Below, one piece after another: positions 1 through 9,700 of a stretch of DNA of 64,000 bases (its first letter is position 1; each line of letters starts with the position of its first letter). The stretch lies in contig CAWGTA010000007.1 of assembly GCA_963825305.1 (NCBI GenBank), positions 310,001 to 374,000 on the forward strand, written 5' to 3'. The DNA is from PSRJ01 sp963825305 (GTDB lineage Bacteria; Acidobacteriota; Terriglobia; Bryobacterales; Bryobacteraceae). Made by a program: the position numbers and the translations under genes. The notes below the pieces were generated by a model. It did no database searches. It was not told the DNA's origin and saw only the letters and a program-made list of their open reading frames with translations.

Positions 1-590
1 AGCTTCTGGAACGCGACCCGCTGATCTACCTGCCCTTCCAACAGGAGCCGGAGCGGGGCGTTTTCGTGGTATCGAGAACACGCGTGCCGCCCGTCACACT
101 GGCGCAGGCATTCCGCCGCGAGGTGCAGGGTCTCGATGAGAATCTTCCTGCTTACGACGTACGCCCGCTCGATGACGTTTTGTCGCAAGGCTTATCGCCT
201 CGGTTGCTGGCGGCCATGTGCTCGATCTTCGCTCTCATCGCGCTGGTACTCGCTTCGGTGGGGCTGTATGCGGTGACGGCGCATTCGGTGAGCCGGCGCA
301 CGCAGGAGATTGGCATTCGCATCGCCATGGGCGGCACGGAGCGCGACATTCTTCGGATGGTGTTTGCGCAGGGAATGCGGCCTCTCGCACTCGGCCTGGG
401 GATCGGACTGGTGCTGGCGCTAGGCGTTACACGAGTCCTGCGCATAGTGCTGGCCGGCGTCTCACCCTTCGATCCCGTGACGTTTCTCGGAGTCGTGCTG
501 GTACTGGTTGCGGCGGGGGTGCTCGGCTGCGCCATTCCTGCCCGCCGGGCCATTCGCGTGGATCCGGTCGCCGCCCTGCGCCGCGATTGA
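1..590 (+). CDS. ABC transporter permease, ADOP (MacB/FtsX-like) type, 3' part
   Basis: The 5' end lies outside the window; the frame is open from base 3 and stops with TGA at 588-590. About 195 residues are visible. They begin with the end of a periplasmic MacB-like domain (a segment resembling LDENLPAYDVRPLDDVL), followed by the terminal FtsX-type membrane domain: a helix around FALIALVLASVGLYAV, the cytoplasmic R-R-T-Q-E-I-G-I-R-I-A-M-G signature that contacts the ATPase in this family, then two more helices and the typical DPVAALRRD ending. This arrangement is characteristic of acidobacterial duplicated orphan permeases. They resemble MacB export permeases but usually lack an adjacent ATPase, and none is seen here. 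The substrate is unknown. The next gene starts by overlapping the stop codon (TGATG). Confidence 0.9.
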   Translation, partial: LLERDPLIYLPFQQEPERGVFVVSRTRVPPVTLAQAFRREVQGLDENLPAYDVRPLDDVLSQGLSPRLLAAMCSIFALIALVLASVGLYAVTAHSVSRRTQEIGIRIAMGGTERDILRMVFAQGMRPLALGLGIGLVLALGVTRVLRIVLAGVSPFDPVTFLGVVLVLVAAGVLGCAIPARRAIRVDPVAALRRD

Positions 591-1423
591 TGTTCGTGGG
601 ACAATCGCGCCGAGGGGGTAGCTTCACCTTGTTGCATCCGATTGTCCGTTCGATACTTCCCGCGGCGGCCGCCACGGCCATGCTTCTGCCGTTCTTGTGC
701 GCACCGGCGGCGGGCCAGTTCCCCGCGGAAAGCACCGTTCCGAAAGAGAAGCGGCGGCCGCGCCCGCTCGCCAAAGCCCCCACCGGCCCCACGCCGCGGA
801 CCAAGGACGGCAAGCCCGATCTCACCGCCGTCTGGGGATATTCCGGCTATACGTCGGACATCGCCAAGGACTATGACGTTGGCCAGGTCCCCATGACGCC
901 GCTCGCCGAAAAACTTTTCAAGGAGCGGCAGGCTAACCAGGGCATCGAGGACCCCGAAGCGCGTTGCTTGCCCACCGGCGTGCCGCGGCGCGATCCGTAT
1001 CCTTCCAAAATCATCCAGACCACCGACCTCGTGCTGATCCTCTTCGAAGGCAATATTCACAGCTATCGCCAGGTCTTCCTGGACGGCCGCGGACATCCCG
1101 CGGATCTCGACCCAACCTGGTACGGCCACTCCATCGGCAAATGGGAAGGCGACGAGCTGGTGGTGGATACCGTCGGCTTCAACGGCAAGACGTGGCTCGA
1201 TCTCGCGGGCCATCCCACCTCCGACCAGTTACACGTGATCGAGCGCTACTCGCGTCCCGACTCCGGCCATCTCAAGCTGGTCATCACGATCGAAGACCCG
1301 GTCATGTACACCAAGCCGTGGAACGTCACTCAGATCACGCCCATGCTGCAAGGCGAGATCATCGAGTACATCTGCAACGAGAACAACCTCGACGTCCCAC
1401 ATTTGGTGGGCAGCAAGGAGTAG
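590..1423 (+). CDS. Secreted protein of an acidobacterial paralogous family (function unknown)
   Basis: About 277 residues. ATG at 590 overlaps the upstream stop. A TTG at 629 is an alternative start because it follows a GGGGG-rich ribosome site (613-618) at good spacing and gives a cleaner signal peptide (LPAAAATAMLLPFLCAPAAG). The mature part has K-D-G-K-P-D-L-T near its start and the motif W-E-G-D-E-L-V-V-D-T-V-G-F-N-G-K-T-W-L-D near its middle. The protein at 28749-29885 is a clear paralogue with the same motifs (W-E-G-D-T-L-V-V-E-S-A-G-F-N-D-K-S-W-L-D). I do not recognise an enzyme active site. Secretion is inferred from the N-terminus. It is followed after 2 nt by the next gene, so the two are probably co-transcribed. 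Confidence 0.75.
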   Translation: MFVGQSRRGGSFTLLHPIVRSILPAAAATAMLLPFLCAPAAGQFPAESTVPKEKRRPRPLAKAPTGPTPRTKDGKPDLTAVWGYSGYTSDIAKDYDVGQVPMTPLAEKLFKERQANQGIEDPEARCLPTGVPRRDPYPSKIIQTTDLVLILFEGNIHSYRQVFLDGRGHPADLDPTWYGHSIGKWEGDELVVDTVGFNGKTWLDLAGHPTSDQLHVIERYSRPDSGHLKLVITIEDPVMYTKPWNVTQITPMLQGEIIEYICNENNLDVPHLVGSKE

Positions 1424-1425
1424 CC

Positions 1426-1992
1426 GTGCGCCGCCGGGAGTTTCTGGCGCTGATAGTAGCGGCTACCCAGGCGCGTGCGCAGACGCCCGGCGGCGAGGTC
1501 TGGAAGAAGCTCGAATTCCTGCTCGGAAGGTGGAGCGGCGTATCCGGCGACAAGGAAACGCCGCAGGGCGCGGGCCAAGGCGAGTTCTCATTTCAGCTGG
1601 AACTGAACGGCACGGTCATCGTTCGCAACAATTACGCCGAGTACAAGAACGCGCCCCGCCACGACGACCTGATGGTGATCTATCTCGATGTGCCGAGCGA
1701 CCCTCCCCGCGCCATTTACTTCGATGGCGAGGGCCACGTCATTCACTACACGCTGACGTTCCCGTCGCCCAACGCAGTGGTTTTTGAGTCGGACGGAACC
1801 GAAGCGGGCCCGCGCTACCGCTTGTCTTATTGGATGGAGCGGGCCGCGCTCAAAGGCAAGTTCGAAGTGGCGTCGCCGGGTGGCGAGTATAAGAGCTACA
1901 TGAGTTGGACGTCCAAGAAGAAAAGCCGCTGGGTGATCATGAAGCACGCGCTCGTGGGGCAGGGCAATCCCCTACCGGCGGAGAGCGCCTAG
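1426..1992 (+). CDS. Small exported lipocalin/DUF1579-like protein
   Basis: 188 residues. GTG at 1426 is chosen because AAGGAG (1415-1420) sits five bases upstream and the preceding stop is at 1421-1423. The N-terminus MRRREFLALIVAATQARAQ looks like a short export signal with a twin-arginine flavour. The mature start K-L-E-F-L-L-G-R-W-S-G and the alternating beta-strand pattern resemble DUF1579 or heme-binding-like beta-barrel proteins, where an L-x-G-x-W-x-G motif begins the barrel. No catalytic residues can be assigned. Membership of that fold is an inference from pattern alone. Confidence 0.65.
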   Translation: MRRREFLALIVAATQARAQTPGGEVWKKLEFLLGRWSGVSGDKETPQGAGQGEFSFQLELNGTVIVRNNYAEYKNAPRHDDLMVIYLDVPSDPPRAIYFDGEGHVIHYTLTFPSPNAVVFESDGTEAGPRYRLSYWMERAALKGKFEVASPGGEYKSYMSWTSKKKSRWVIMKHALVGQGNPLPAESA

Positions 1993-2019
1993 AACTCTGC
2001 GTTACGATTGTGAATCGCC

Positions 2020-4350
2020 ATGGCCTTCACCCCAGGGACACGCCTCGGTCCTTACGAAATCCTCGCGCCCATTGGAGCGGGCGGCATGGGCGAGGTCTAT
2101 AAAGCGACCGATACGCGCCTGGGTCGCACGGTCGCCGTCAAAACGCTAAACGGGGAACACGGCGATCGTTTCGAACGCGAGGCCCGCTCCATTGCCAGCG
2201 CTCAATCATCCGAATATCTGTGCGCTATACGACGTCGGCACGCTGCGGTCCGGCGTAGCCTACCTGGTGATGGAGTTCATCGAGGGCGCTCCGCTCGCCG
2301 GTCCGCTGACTCCCGATGCGCCGTGCAGATCGCCGATGCGCTTTTGCGCCGCGCACGCCAAGGGCATCACGCATCGAGACCTGAAGCCCGCCAACATCGT
2401 GGTGACAGCGTCCGGTATTAAGCTCCTCGATTTCGGCCTTGCGCTATTGAGCCGCGACTGGGATGGCGGCCAGTGAATGGCGGCGGACGCCACCGCGACA
2501 GCTGGCTTGACCCAGGCGGGCACCATCCTGGGCACCGCCGCCTACATGTCTCCCGAACAAGCCGAGGCCAAAACCGTCGATGTGCGTTCGGATATCTTCT
2601 CGTTCGGATTGGTCCTCTACGAAATGCTGAGCGGGCGGCGCGCCTTCACGGGCGATTCCGCGATCGCCATCATGGCTGCCATCTTGCACAAGGAGCCCTA
2701 ACCGCTGCGTGCGGCCCCGGCCTTGCGGGGCATCGTGGCCCGCTCAATTCGCAAATCGCCCGCTGACCGTTTCCAGTCTATGGCGCAAGTGAAGGAGGCT
2801 CTGCTGGCTGCCGGTGGCGGAACGAGTTCGTTCAGCGCAGCGCCATTGCCACCGCCCCCAGCCATTGCCGTTCTGCCTTTCGCCAACATGAGCCGCGACG
2901 GCGAAGACGAATATTTTTCCGATGGATTGGCTGAAGAAATCATTAGCGCACTCACCCAGGTGGCCGGCCTGAAAGTGATCGCCCGCACCTCCGCGTTCGC
3001 GTTCAAGGGCAAGAACGAAGACATCCGAAAAATCGCCGAAACCCTGGGCGTCAACAGCATTTTGGAAGGGAGCGTGCGCCGGGCCGGCCCGCGGATTCGT
3101 GTCACCGCGCAGCTCATCCGCGCCGAAGACGGGACGCACCTCTGGTCCAAACGATTCGAAAGTGAAATGACAGATGTCTTCGCCATCCAGGATGAGATTT
3201 CCGCGGCCATCGTCAAGGAACTGCAGTTGAATTTGACCGGGCACTCGCTGGTGAAACGGGCCGTTGGCAACCTGGCCGCCTACGATGCAACCCTCGAAGG
3301 CCGACACCATCTGAACAAGTTCACGCCGCCGTCTATCGATCGCGGCCGTCAATGCTTCGAGCGCGCCATCGCGCTCGATCCGCAATACGCTCCGGCATAT
3401 GTGGGCCTTGCTGAGTACCATATTGCTCACGCCGGCCTAGGCTCCACCGACCCGCGACAGGAGCTTCCACTCGCCCAACTGGCAGCTCTTCGCGCGCTCG
3501 AGCTAGAATCTCCGTTACCCGAAGCGCACGCCATTGCCGGCCAGATCCGAGCCGAGATCGACTACGACTGGAGGGCCTCGGAAGAGCACCACCTTCGCGC
3601 CATCGCTTCCAGTCCAGCTGCGGCCTTCGTGCGTTATTCCTATGCCTACTGGTGCCTTCGCCCGACTGGCAGGCTCACCGACGCGCTTGCGGAAATCGAA
3701 CGTGCGCTGGAGCTCGACCCGCTCTCGCTGCTTTACCGCTTTGGCCGCGCCTATCTTCTGTCGTTCCTCGGGGCTATGAGCAAGCCGCGAATTTCGCCCG
3801 GAGTACCTTCGAGATGGATCCGGATCATTTCCTGACGCAGTTTGTTCTGAGCCACGTTCTCGCCCGCCAAGGCCACTTCCAGGAAGCCATCGCGTTAGCC
3901 GAACGCGCCCTTCAGGTACTCGGGCGTTTTCCCATGTCGCTCGTGGTGTTCGGAGGCGTGCTCGTCCTGACGGGACGCCGGGATGCCGCGCGCGACATTC
4001 TCGCGGAACTCGAGGCAATGGCTGCCAAAACGTATTCCTCCGCCGGATGCGTAGCCATTCTGAACTGTATGCTCGGCAACCTTGACGAAGCAGTCCAGTG
4101 GGCGGAGCGGGCAATCGTTGAGCGCGATCCTCAAGTGCTGGGCATGAAGACCTCTTCCGTCTATGAGAATCTTCGCGACGATCCCCGCTACCGGGCGCTG
4201 CTGGCGAAAATGAATTTGGCGTACGTTAAGATAGATCTAACGCTGCTATGCTACGCCGAATACTGCCTCTTCTTTTGGCCGTGGCCGGCGCGGGCTTCGC
4301 TCAAAAATATGATGGCCCGCGGCCTCCCAAGCCTGACCTTCCGTATCTAA
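2020..4350 (+). pseudogene. Broken serine/threonine protein kinase with TolB-like and TPR C-terminus
   Basis: The fragments together give a Solibacter-type kinase. The glycine loop G-A-G-G-M-G-E-V-Y and the lysine of A-V-K-T-L are in one frame (2020-2196). The HRDLKPANI catalytic loop, DFG (as L-D-F-G-L-A), G-T-A-A-Y-M-S-P-E-Q and the rest of the lobe are in the next frame. A TolB-like domain (A-I-A-V-L-P-F-A-N-M-S) follows at about 2865-3240, then TPR-like helices to the end. Lesions: an extra base near 2197 (A); two compensating shifts near 2318 and 2345; an in-frame TGA at 2474; an in-frame TAA at 2699; and another shift near 3770 (the frame resumes as Y-E-Q-A-A-N-F). With this many lesions a real pseudogene is more likely than sequence error. 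The last open frame runs to 4350, past the start of the next gene at 4248, so the original stop also appears lost. Confidence 0.85.
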
Positions 4351-4724
4351 AACACGCCGACACCCTGGTTCCGACCGAAGTGGCCGAGGCCAAGGAAGAG
4401 AAAAAGAAGGACGACACCCTTTACATCGTGGAAGGCGCCAGTTCCGCCGCCAAGACGCCTCTGACCTCCCCGATCTTCCTGATCCAGGCGGACAAGATCC
4501 AGCCCGACAAGCTGGCTCTGTATAAATTGGAGATCAAGAACGGCCGGCGCGAAATTCTTTTTTCGCCTAAGAAGAAACAAAACGCCCAGCCGATCCGCAT
4601 CAACGTAAACCGGTTGAGCTTCGACAACCTTTATAAGATCGAAGTGGACGATACTCTGAGTAACGGCGAATACTCGCTGAGTCCGGAGGGCTCCAACCAG
4701 GTTTTTTGCTTCCAGGTCTACTGA
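4248..4724 (+). CDS. Secreted hypothetical protein
   Basis: 158 residues with an obvious signal peptide (MLRRILPLLLAVAGAGFAQ, cleavage after the A-Q region). The mature part has a lysine/glutamate-rich stretch (K-E-E-K-K-K-D-D) around residue 50, then a beta-rich domain ending with a single Cys three residues before the C-terminus (F-C-F-Q-V-Y). The final segment G-E-Y-S-L-S-P-E-G-S resembles small surface or secreted proteins of this phylum. No family is recognised. The start overlaps the decayed 3' end of the kinase pseudogene. No strong terminator is seen after it. Confidence 0.75.
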   Translation: MLRRILPLLLAVAGAGFAQKYDGPRPPKPDLPYLKHADTLVPTEVAEAKEEKKKDDTLYIVEGASSAAKTPLTSPIFLIQADKIQPDKLALYKLEIKNGRREILFSPKKKQNAQPIRINVNRLSFDNLYKIEVDDTLSNGEYSLSPEGSNQVFCFQVY

Positions 4725-5039
4725 CAACCTCCGTTACCTCCCGGTCGGGCCCGGTAAGGGCGCTCGCGATTCGCTGCGTACATGCGACCGGCGTCGCCCC
4801 GTACATCCGGCAACGACGCCCCGTTACCAGCCGGGCGCGACAGCAAGCGGAGGTTCCTGCTCCCTGCCCGCCTCTCCGCCGGCGTCGGCGGCCTGAGACG
4901 AGACGCTGTGGAAATTCTGGTTCGCGGTGCCGGAGGCTGCGACTTCACTCGCAGTCTTAACAGCCGTGTCGGAAGCGTCACCGGGGGCGTCCCCGTCTTG
5001 CGGTGTGTCACCGGCGTGTTGATCGCGGTCGATGGCGAT
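4725..5039. other. Non-coding or decayed stretch, no supported gene
   Basis: About 315 bases without a convincing gene. Open frames on both strands are present, but their compositions (Arg/Pro/Ala-rich on one strand, low-complexity on the other) look like GC-rich shadows. On the reverse strand it may be the further decayed 3' end of the cytochrome relic just to the right, since a frame continues to about 4824, but no cytochrome motif remains. Confidence 0.5.
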
Positions 5040-5475
5040 CACCAGCTTGACTGCTTTCGCGGGCGCCACCGTCCATGCGGAGGATCTTTCCACGATAGCT
5101 TACCTCGCCGACGCGGCAGGTAGCGCAGTTGAACCCGACCATTTCAAGGCCGGCCTGGCTCTTGTCGCGCGTTCAAGCCCTAGTCGCATCGGGGATAAAT
5201 CCGAAGCGCTCCATATTCTCAAGAAACGGCTTGTCGGTCTTCACGCTCACGATGTCGGCTGGCAGCGCGTACCGAATAAGCTCGCTACCCTCGGCGAGAT
5301 GGTGGAATTCGGCGCGCCCGGCGTCGGACCATCCGTTCTGGCTCCAAACCGCTGTTTCCGCGGGAGCGGGAGACGACGGCTGGGAAGCCGATGGCTCGTG
5401 CGCGCAAACTGCAGGATCATTGATCCGGCCATAGAGCTCAGGATCGAAAGGAGGCGAGGTTTCACGGGTCAACTA
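5040..5475 (-). pseudogene. Relic of a RoxA-like c-type cytochrome
   Basis: Reading the reverse strand from about 5472 gives a segment with W-S-D-A-G-R-A-E-F-H-H-L-A-E-G-S-E-L, then P-F-L-E-N-M-E-R-F-G-F-I-P-D, an in-frame TGA near 5173, and in the same frame G-L-E-M-V-G-F-N-C-A-T-C-R-V-G-E. This order (helical lead-in, F-G-F-L-P, then a C-x-x-C-H heme site) is that of RoxA/di-heme-peroxidase-like secreted cytochromes. The heme-ligand His is replaced by Arg (CATCR, about 5108-5122). With the nonsense codon and no clear start or 3' end, it is a dead gene. Homology is inferred from motifs, not from a search. Confidence 0.6.
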
Positions 5476-5514
5476 TACGTCCCGATCCCGTCACCTGACG
5501 AGCCGCCTCGGCTA

Positions 5515-5582
5515 TTCCAGCGCGTACAGATACCCGTCGACGCTGCCGAAGCGGGGAATTCAGTTTACCCTCGGCGGTCAGC
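5515..5582 (-). pseudogene. Fragment of a PQQ-type beta-propeller gene
   Basis: Two pieces of this short stretch match the 3' end of the intact propeller gene at 15735-17036 almost base for base. Bases about 5517-5553 match about 15739-15773 (coding for V-D-G-Y-L-Y-A-L-E), and bases about 5550-5581 match about 15880-15911 (coding for A-D-G-K-L-N-S-P). The roughly 105 bases between them in the intact gene are missing. It is therefore a deleted remnant of a paralogous copy lying next to the dead cytochrome. Bases 5583-5692 hold nothing else recognisable. Confidence 0.7.
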
Positions 5583-5692
5583 CGACTTCAGGGTAGTAAC
5601 CGCGATCCCGATCCGGCGCGATGCGCTGTGGGGAGCACTCACCGGGGTGTTGCTTCACGAATTAATAGACGCAACCGTTTCACGCCTTCCGG

Positions 5693-6751
5693 CTACGGTG
5701 CGGGAGCCGAACCGGCAGCCGGGTTGTATCTGGGATTGTCCGGGTTTTGCATCTGATTGATGGATTCCACGCGCGGTATCGGCTTGGCGCTTTCGATCCA
5801 TGCAGTGTATGCCAGGTCCCGCAGAAATGACGCTCCGGCCGCCAGGCGCTTACACACCAATTCCTTGGCCTCCGCATCGTCCTTCTTCTGGAAGGCGCCG
5901 CGGAGATCCAGGCGGTAAACGTCCTCGGTGGAGTCACGCGCTTCGAGCGAATGATTTAGCACGGCTTTCCAGACGTCATCGAGGTGCCGCGGTTCTTTGC
6001 GCATATACTTCTCGACGTCCTCTTCGGTCACGCCGATCAGGTCCACGTATTGGGATTCGAACCGGCCGTGGATCTGGGGGTCACGTGTATAGCCTTTGGG
6101 ATCTGGTCCCGACCAGCCGTCGTGATGGATGGAGTTGTGCAGCGGTTGGGCGGCGTCCGCCACGTAGTGTCCCACCCAACCCATGTAAAACGCGATGTCA
6201 TTAGCCAGCATCTGCGCCACCTGCGCCGGGTCGCGCAAAAGAGGAGAGATGGCGGCGTAGGTCTTACCGATATTCGCGCCGTTCGCCGTTTCCGGGTTCG
6301 TTACAGCACGATAGAGCCGCATACCCGCTTTAATCCGTTCGTAGCCTTCCATGATCGAGTAAGCCTGCGTTCCGGTATAGCGGATGTTCAGGAGTTTAGC
6401 GCGGTCGGGGTCTTTGGACTTGGTCTTCAAATACTCGTCGTAGACGCGGAGCATGAATTCGGTGCGGGAATGCGGAGGGTCCGGAATGAAGTCGAAGCCC
6501 TCCGTATACCAGCCGTGGTTGGCGTCCTCGGAGATGCGGAGATACGGTTCAGAAACACTACGCCAAGTGTCGGGAATGGTTCCCAGGTGGCCGATGTAGG
6601 CCTTTTGGGCCCTGAGAAACGCTGGCCCATCCTGGGGAATTCCTTCGACGGCCGCCAGGTTGGCCACGGTGTGGCCGCGCAGGCCCCAGGCATCGAGGTA
6701 TTGCAGATGCAAAAGGCCGATCGAGACCAGAGTTAATAGCTTCTTACTCAT
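5693..6751 (-). CDS. S1/P1-nuclease / zinc phospholipase-C-fold secreted enzyme
   Basis: 352 residues. The start is ATG at 6751 (M-S-K-K-L-L-T-L), preceded by GGAAG, 12 nt after the TonB-receptor stop; upstream in-frame residues overlap that gene and are rejected. After the signal peptide the mature protein begins W-G-L-R-G-H-T-V-A-N-L-A-A. An N-terminal Trp and a nearby His are zinc ligands in the S1/P1 nuclease and bacterial phospholipase C superfamily. A second ligand cluster, G-H-Y-V-A-D-A-A-Q-P-L-H, lies near residue 200. The family hydrolyses phosphodiester bonds in nucleic acids, nucleotides or phospholipids outside the cytoplasm, using three Zn ions. Its place beside phosphatases and a TonB receptor supports a role in phosphorus acquisition. 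Exact substrate unknown. Confidence 0.8.
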   Translation of the reverse strand: MSKKLLTLVSIGLLHLQYLDAWGLRGHTVANLAAVEGIPQDGPAFLRAQKAYIGHLGTIPDTWRSVSEPYLRISEDANHGWYTEGFDFIPDPPHSRTEFMLRVYDEYLKTKSKDPDRAKLLNIRYTGTQAYSIMEGYERIKAGMRLYRAVTNPETANGANIGKTYAAISPLLRDPAQVAQMLANDIAFYMGWVGHYVADAAQPLHNSIHHDGWSGPDPKGYTRDPQIHGRFESQYVDLIGVTEEDVEKYMRKEPRHLDDVWKAVLNHSLEARDSTEDVYRLDLRGAFQKKDDAEAKELVCKRLAAGASFLRDLAYTAWIESAKPIPRVESINQMQNPDNPRYNPAAGSAPAP

Positions 6752-6762
6752 GTCTTCCCGCT

Positions 6763-9700
6763 TTACCAGTAGAACTTCAAACCGAGTTGCACGTTTCTTC
6801 CGGGAAGCGCGGCGGTAATGGTTCCAAACCCGGCGCTGCCCACGGTGGAAACCGGCGGCTGGTAGTTGACATGGTTGAACGTGTTGAACGCCTCGCCGCG
6901 GAACTGGAAGTAGCGCTGCTCGCCGATCGAGAATCTCTTGGCGAGGCCAAGGTCCCATTGCTGCAGGCCGGGTCCCCAGACGGTGTCACGACCTACGGTC
7001 CCGTAGGGTGTGGTCTGGAGAGCGAAGGCGGCGGGATTAAACCATTCAGCCGCGCTGGGATTATTGACCGAGGGCGAGACGCCGGGCACGACATTGGCGC
7101 GTATGCTGCGGTCGCCTCCCATCTGACAGGCGCCGCAAGCGGGGCTAGCGATCGTCAAAGGCAGGCCGGTGCGCCAGGTCCAGATTCCGTCGACCTGCCA
7201 GCCACCGAGGAGTGCGTTCACGGTAGGTGGCGCGGCCGTCATCATCTTGCGGCCGCGGCCGAAGGGCAACTCGTACACCCAGCTGGCGACCGAATTCAAC
7301 TTGACGATGTTTTCGGCCAGTGCTTTTTCGTTGGCAAAATTGTACGCATCTTGCGGATAGAGAGAGCCGTTGACGTCGTTCCACGCACCCACACTGTCCA
7401 GGCCGCGCGCATACGTGAACGAATGCAGCAGAGTCAATCCATTGGAGAATCGCTTCTCCAGCCGGGTCTGCAGCGAATTGTAGAAACTGTTGCCTCCCGA
7501 ATCCATATATTCGACGTCGCCAAATCCCTGGTTCGGACGGCGCGCCCCCAAAGTGGCCGATGTACCGGGCACGTTCGGCTGGTTGGCATTCCAGAAACGG
7601 GAGAGGTGGGTGCCCTTGTTACCGACGTAGCCGACTTCGAAGATCCAGTCTTTGGCCAAGGCGTACTGCACCGTCAGATTCCATTGCTGCACATTCCCGG
7701 CTTTAAGATTGGGGTCGTTGCCGCGCACGGACACTTGCGTCTGTAGAGCCGTCGCGAAGAAGTTGGCGGGAGGCCCGCTAGCAAGTGTGATGGGGTTAGG
7801 CGAGCCGGGGCTTTGCGGGGCTGTGAGGTTCTGTAGAAAGGGCTCGTTCTCAGCCAGGAGGTTTTCGCGCCCCTGGCGAAACGTGTGCTGGTAGAACATT
7901 CCGTAGGCTGAGCGGACCACAATGCGGGGCCGCACCGTCCAAGCCAGGCCGAGGCGCGGAGCGAAGTTGTGCCGGTCCGGGTTCACCAGGTACTTGTTAC
8001 TGTCGCTGGCCTGGATCATAGTGCCGGTATCGATGCTGTAGTTCGACATGTGGTTATATTTTTCGTAGATGGGAGTGCCGTACTCGTAGCGCAGGCCGAG
8101 ATTGAGCGTCAGGTTCGGCAACACGCGGTAGTCGTCCTGAACGAAGAAGTTGTAAATCTGATTTCGGTTGTAAGCCACGAAGAAACCGGTCTGCGTATAT
8201 GCGCCGGGCAAGCCCAGCAGGAAATCTCCAAACGGATTGCCCGTCCAGGTGCTGGGTAAGAACGAAAAAACACCGCGCTCCGCGGAGACATCCAGAATGG
8301 CGGTCTGGATGTAGGTAACATCCGCTCCGGCCCGGATACTGTGTGCACCGCGCTGCAAGGAAAAGACGCCGCTGGCCAGATAGGTATTGGGAATCTGGTA
8401 CTGCGGTTGTGACGTGGTGCTGCCAAACTGACTGAGCCCCGAGATGGCGAACTCCGGCCATCCCGCGTTCAGGTTCGCGCCCGCGGGCATATTGGGGATG
8501 CCGAGGAGTTGCGTGGAACTGGGGGAGCCGAAGTTCGGAGGAAACACGTTCGCGCCCAGCCTGGTGTATCCGAGGCGCAAATCCAGAATGCTGGTTGGAC
8601 TGAGCGTCACCGTGCTGCCGACTACAGCACTTTGGCCGCGCGTTAACGTATTGCCGAACTGGTCATTGTTGGAGCCTTCCACGTATCCGGTATATGGCGC
8701 CGGGCGGAAGGTAGTGGAATCGGAGAAACTGTAGCGCCCGAACAAGCGCCAGTTGCTGGTTATGTAGTGATCGAGGCGGATATCAAACTTATCCGAGCGG
8801 ACGGAGTTGGTAACCGTACTGATAAACGCTCCCGGTGTAGTTATGAGCGGGAGGGCGTTGGGCACAGGAAAACCAGGGTAGGACAGAACGCGTTGCGCCA
8901 CCGGACTCCACAGGATCTGGGGAATGATGCCGTTCGCGTAAGGGATGCCGGTGGTGGGGTCCTTAGGAAGCACTTTCAAAGTCGAGCCGAGCCCGGCAGG
9001 TGGATTCGCAAAAATGCCCTGCTGCAGAGCCACGGTCGGAACTAGTTGCTGGAAGTTTATGCCGGTGCGTTCGCGATCGCCCTCATAATTAATAAAGAAA
9101 AAAGTCTTGTCCTTGCGGATGGGTCCACCGATGTTTGCGCCGTAGAGGTTGAAGCGAACCTCGGGCTTGCGGCCGCGCAGTGTAGGCGTCCAACCATGGG
9201 CGTCCATGTCATTGTTGCGGAAGAATTCCCAAGCTGTGCCATGAAATTGGTTGGTGCCGTTCTTGATGGTGACGTTGACCACTGCGCCGGCACTATGACC
9301 GTACTCGGCGGAGTATCCGTTACTTTGAACTTTGAACTCCTGGACCGCATCGACGGAGGGCAGGATGACGTCGACGCGATCCCCGCGGTAACTGGTGGCG
9401 TGGGAGTTGTTGTCCACCCCGTCCAGCAGATAGTCGTTTTGCAGGGTCCGGTTGCCATTGACGCTGATAGCGCCTCCCAGCCGCTGTTGGGGGTTGTAGG
9501 TCGTGCCGGGCACCAGCAACACCAACTGGCTGTAGTCGCGCTTGTTCAAGGGCAACTCCTCGATCTGCTGGCTGTCGATTACTTGCCCGCGTGTACTGGT
9601 GTCAGTTTCGAGCAGCGGCGCAATGCCGGCTTCCACCGTTACCTGCTCGTTGACCTGGCCCGGTTCCAGAGTCAGATTCATTCGCAGCCGGTCGCCCACG

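Noticed and set aside
5032..5760. A 242-codon + strand gene
   Set aside because: It runs opposite the cytochrome and propeller relics and has no recognisable sequence of its own.
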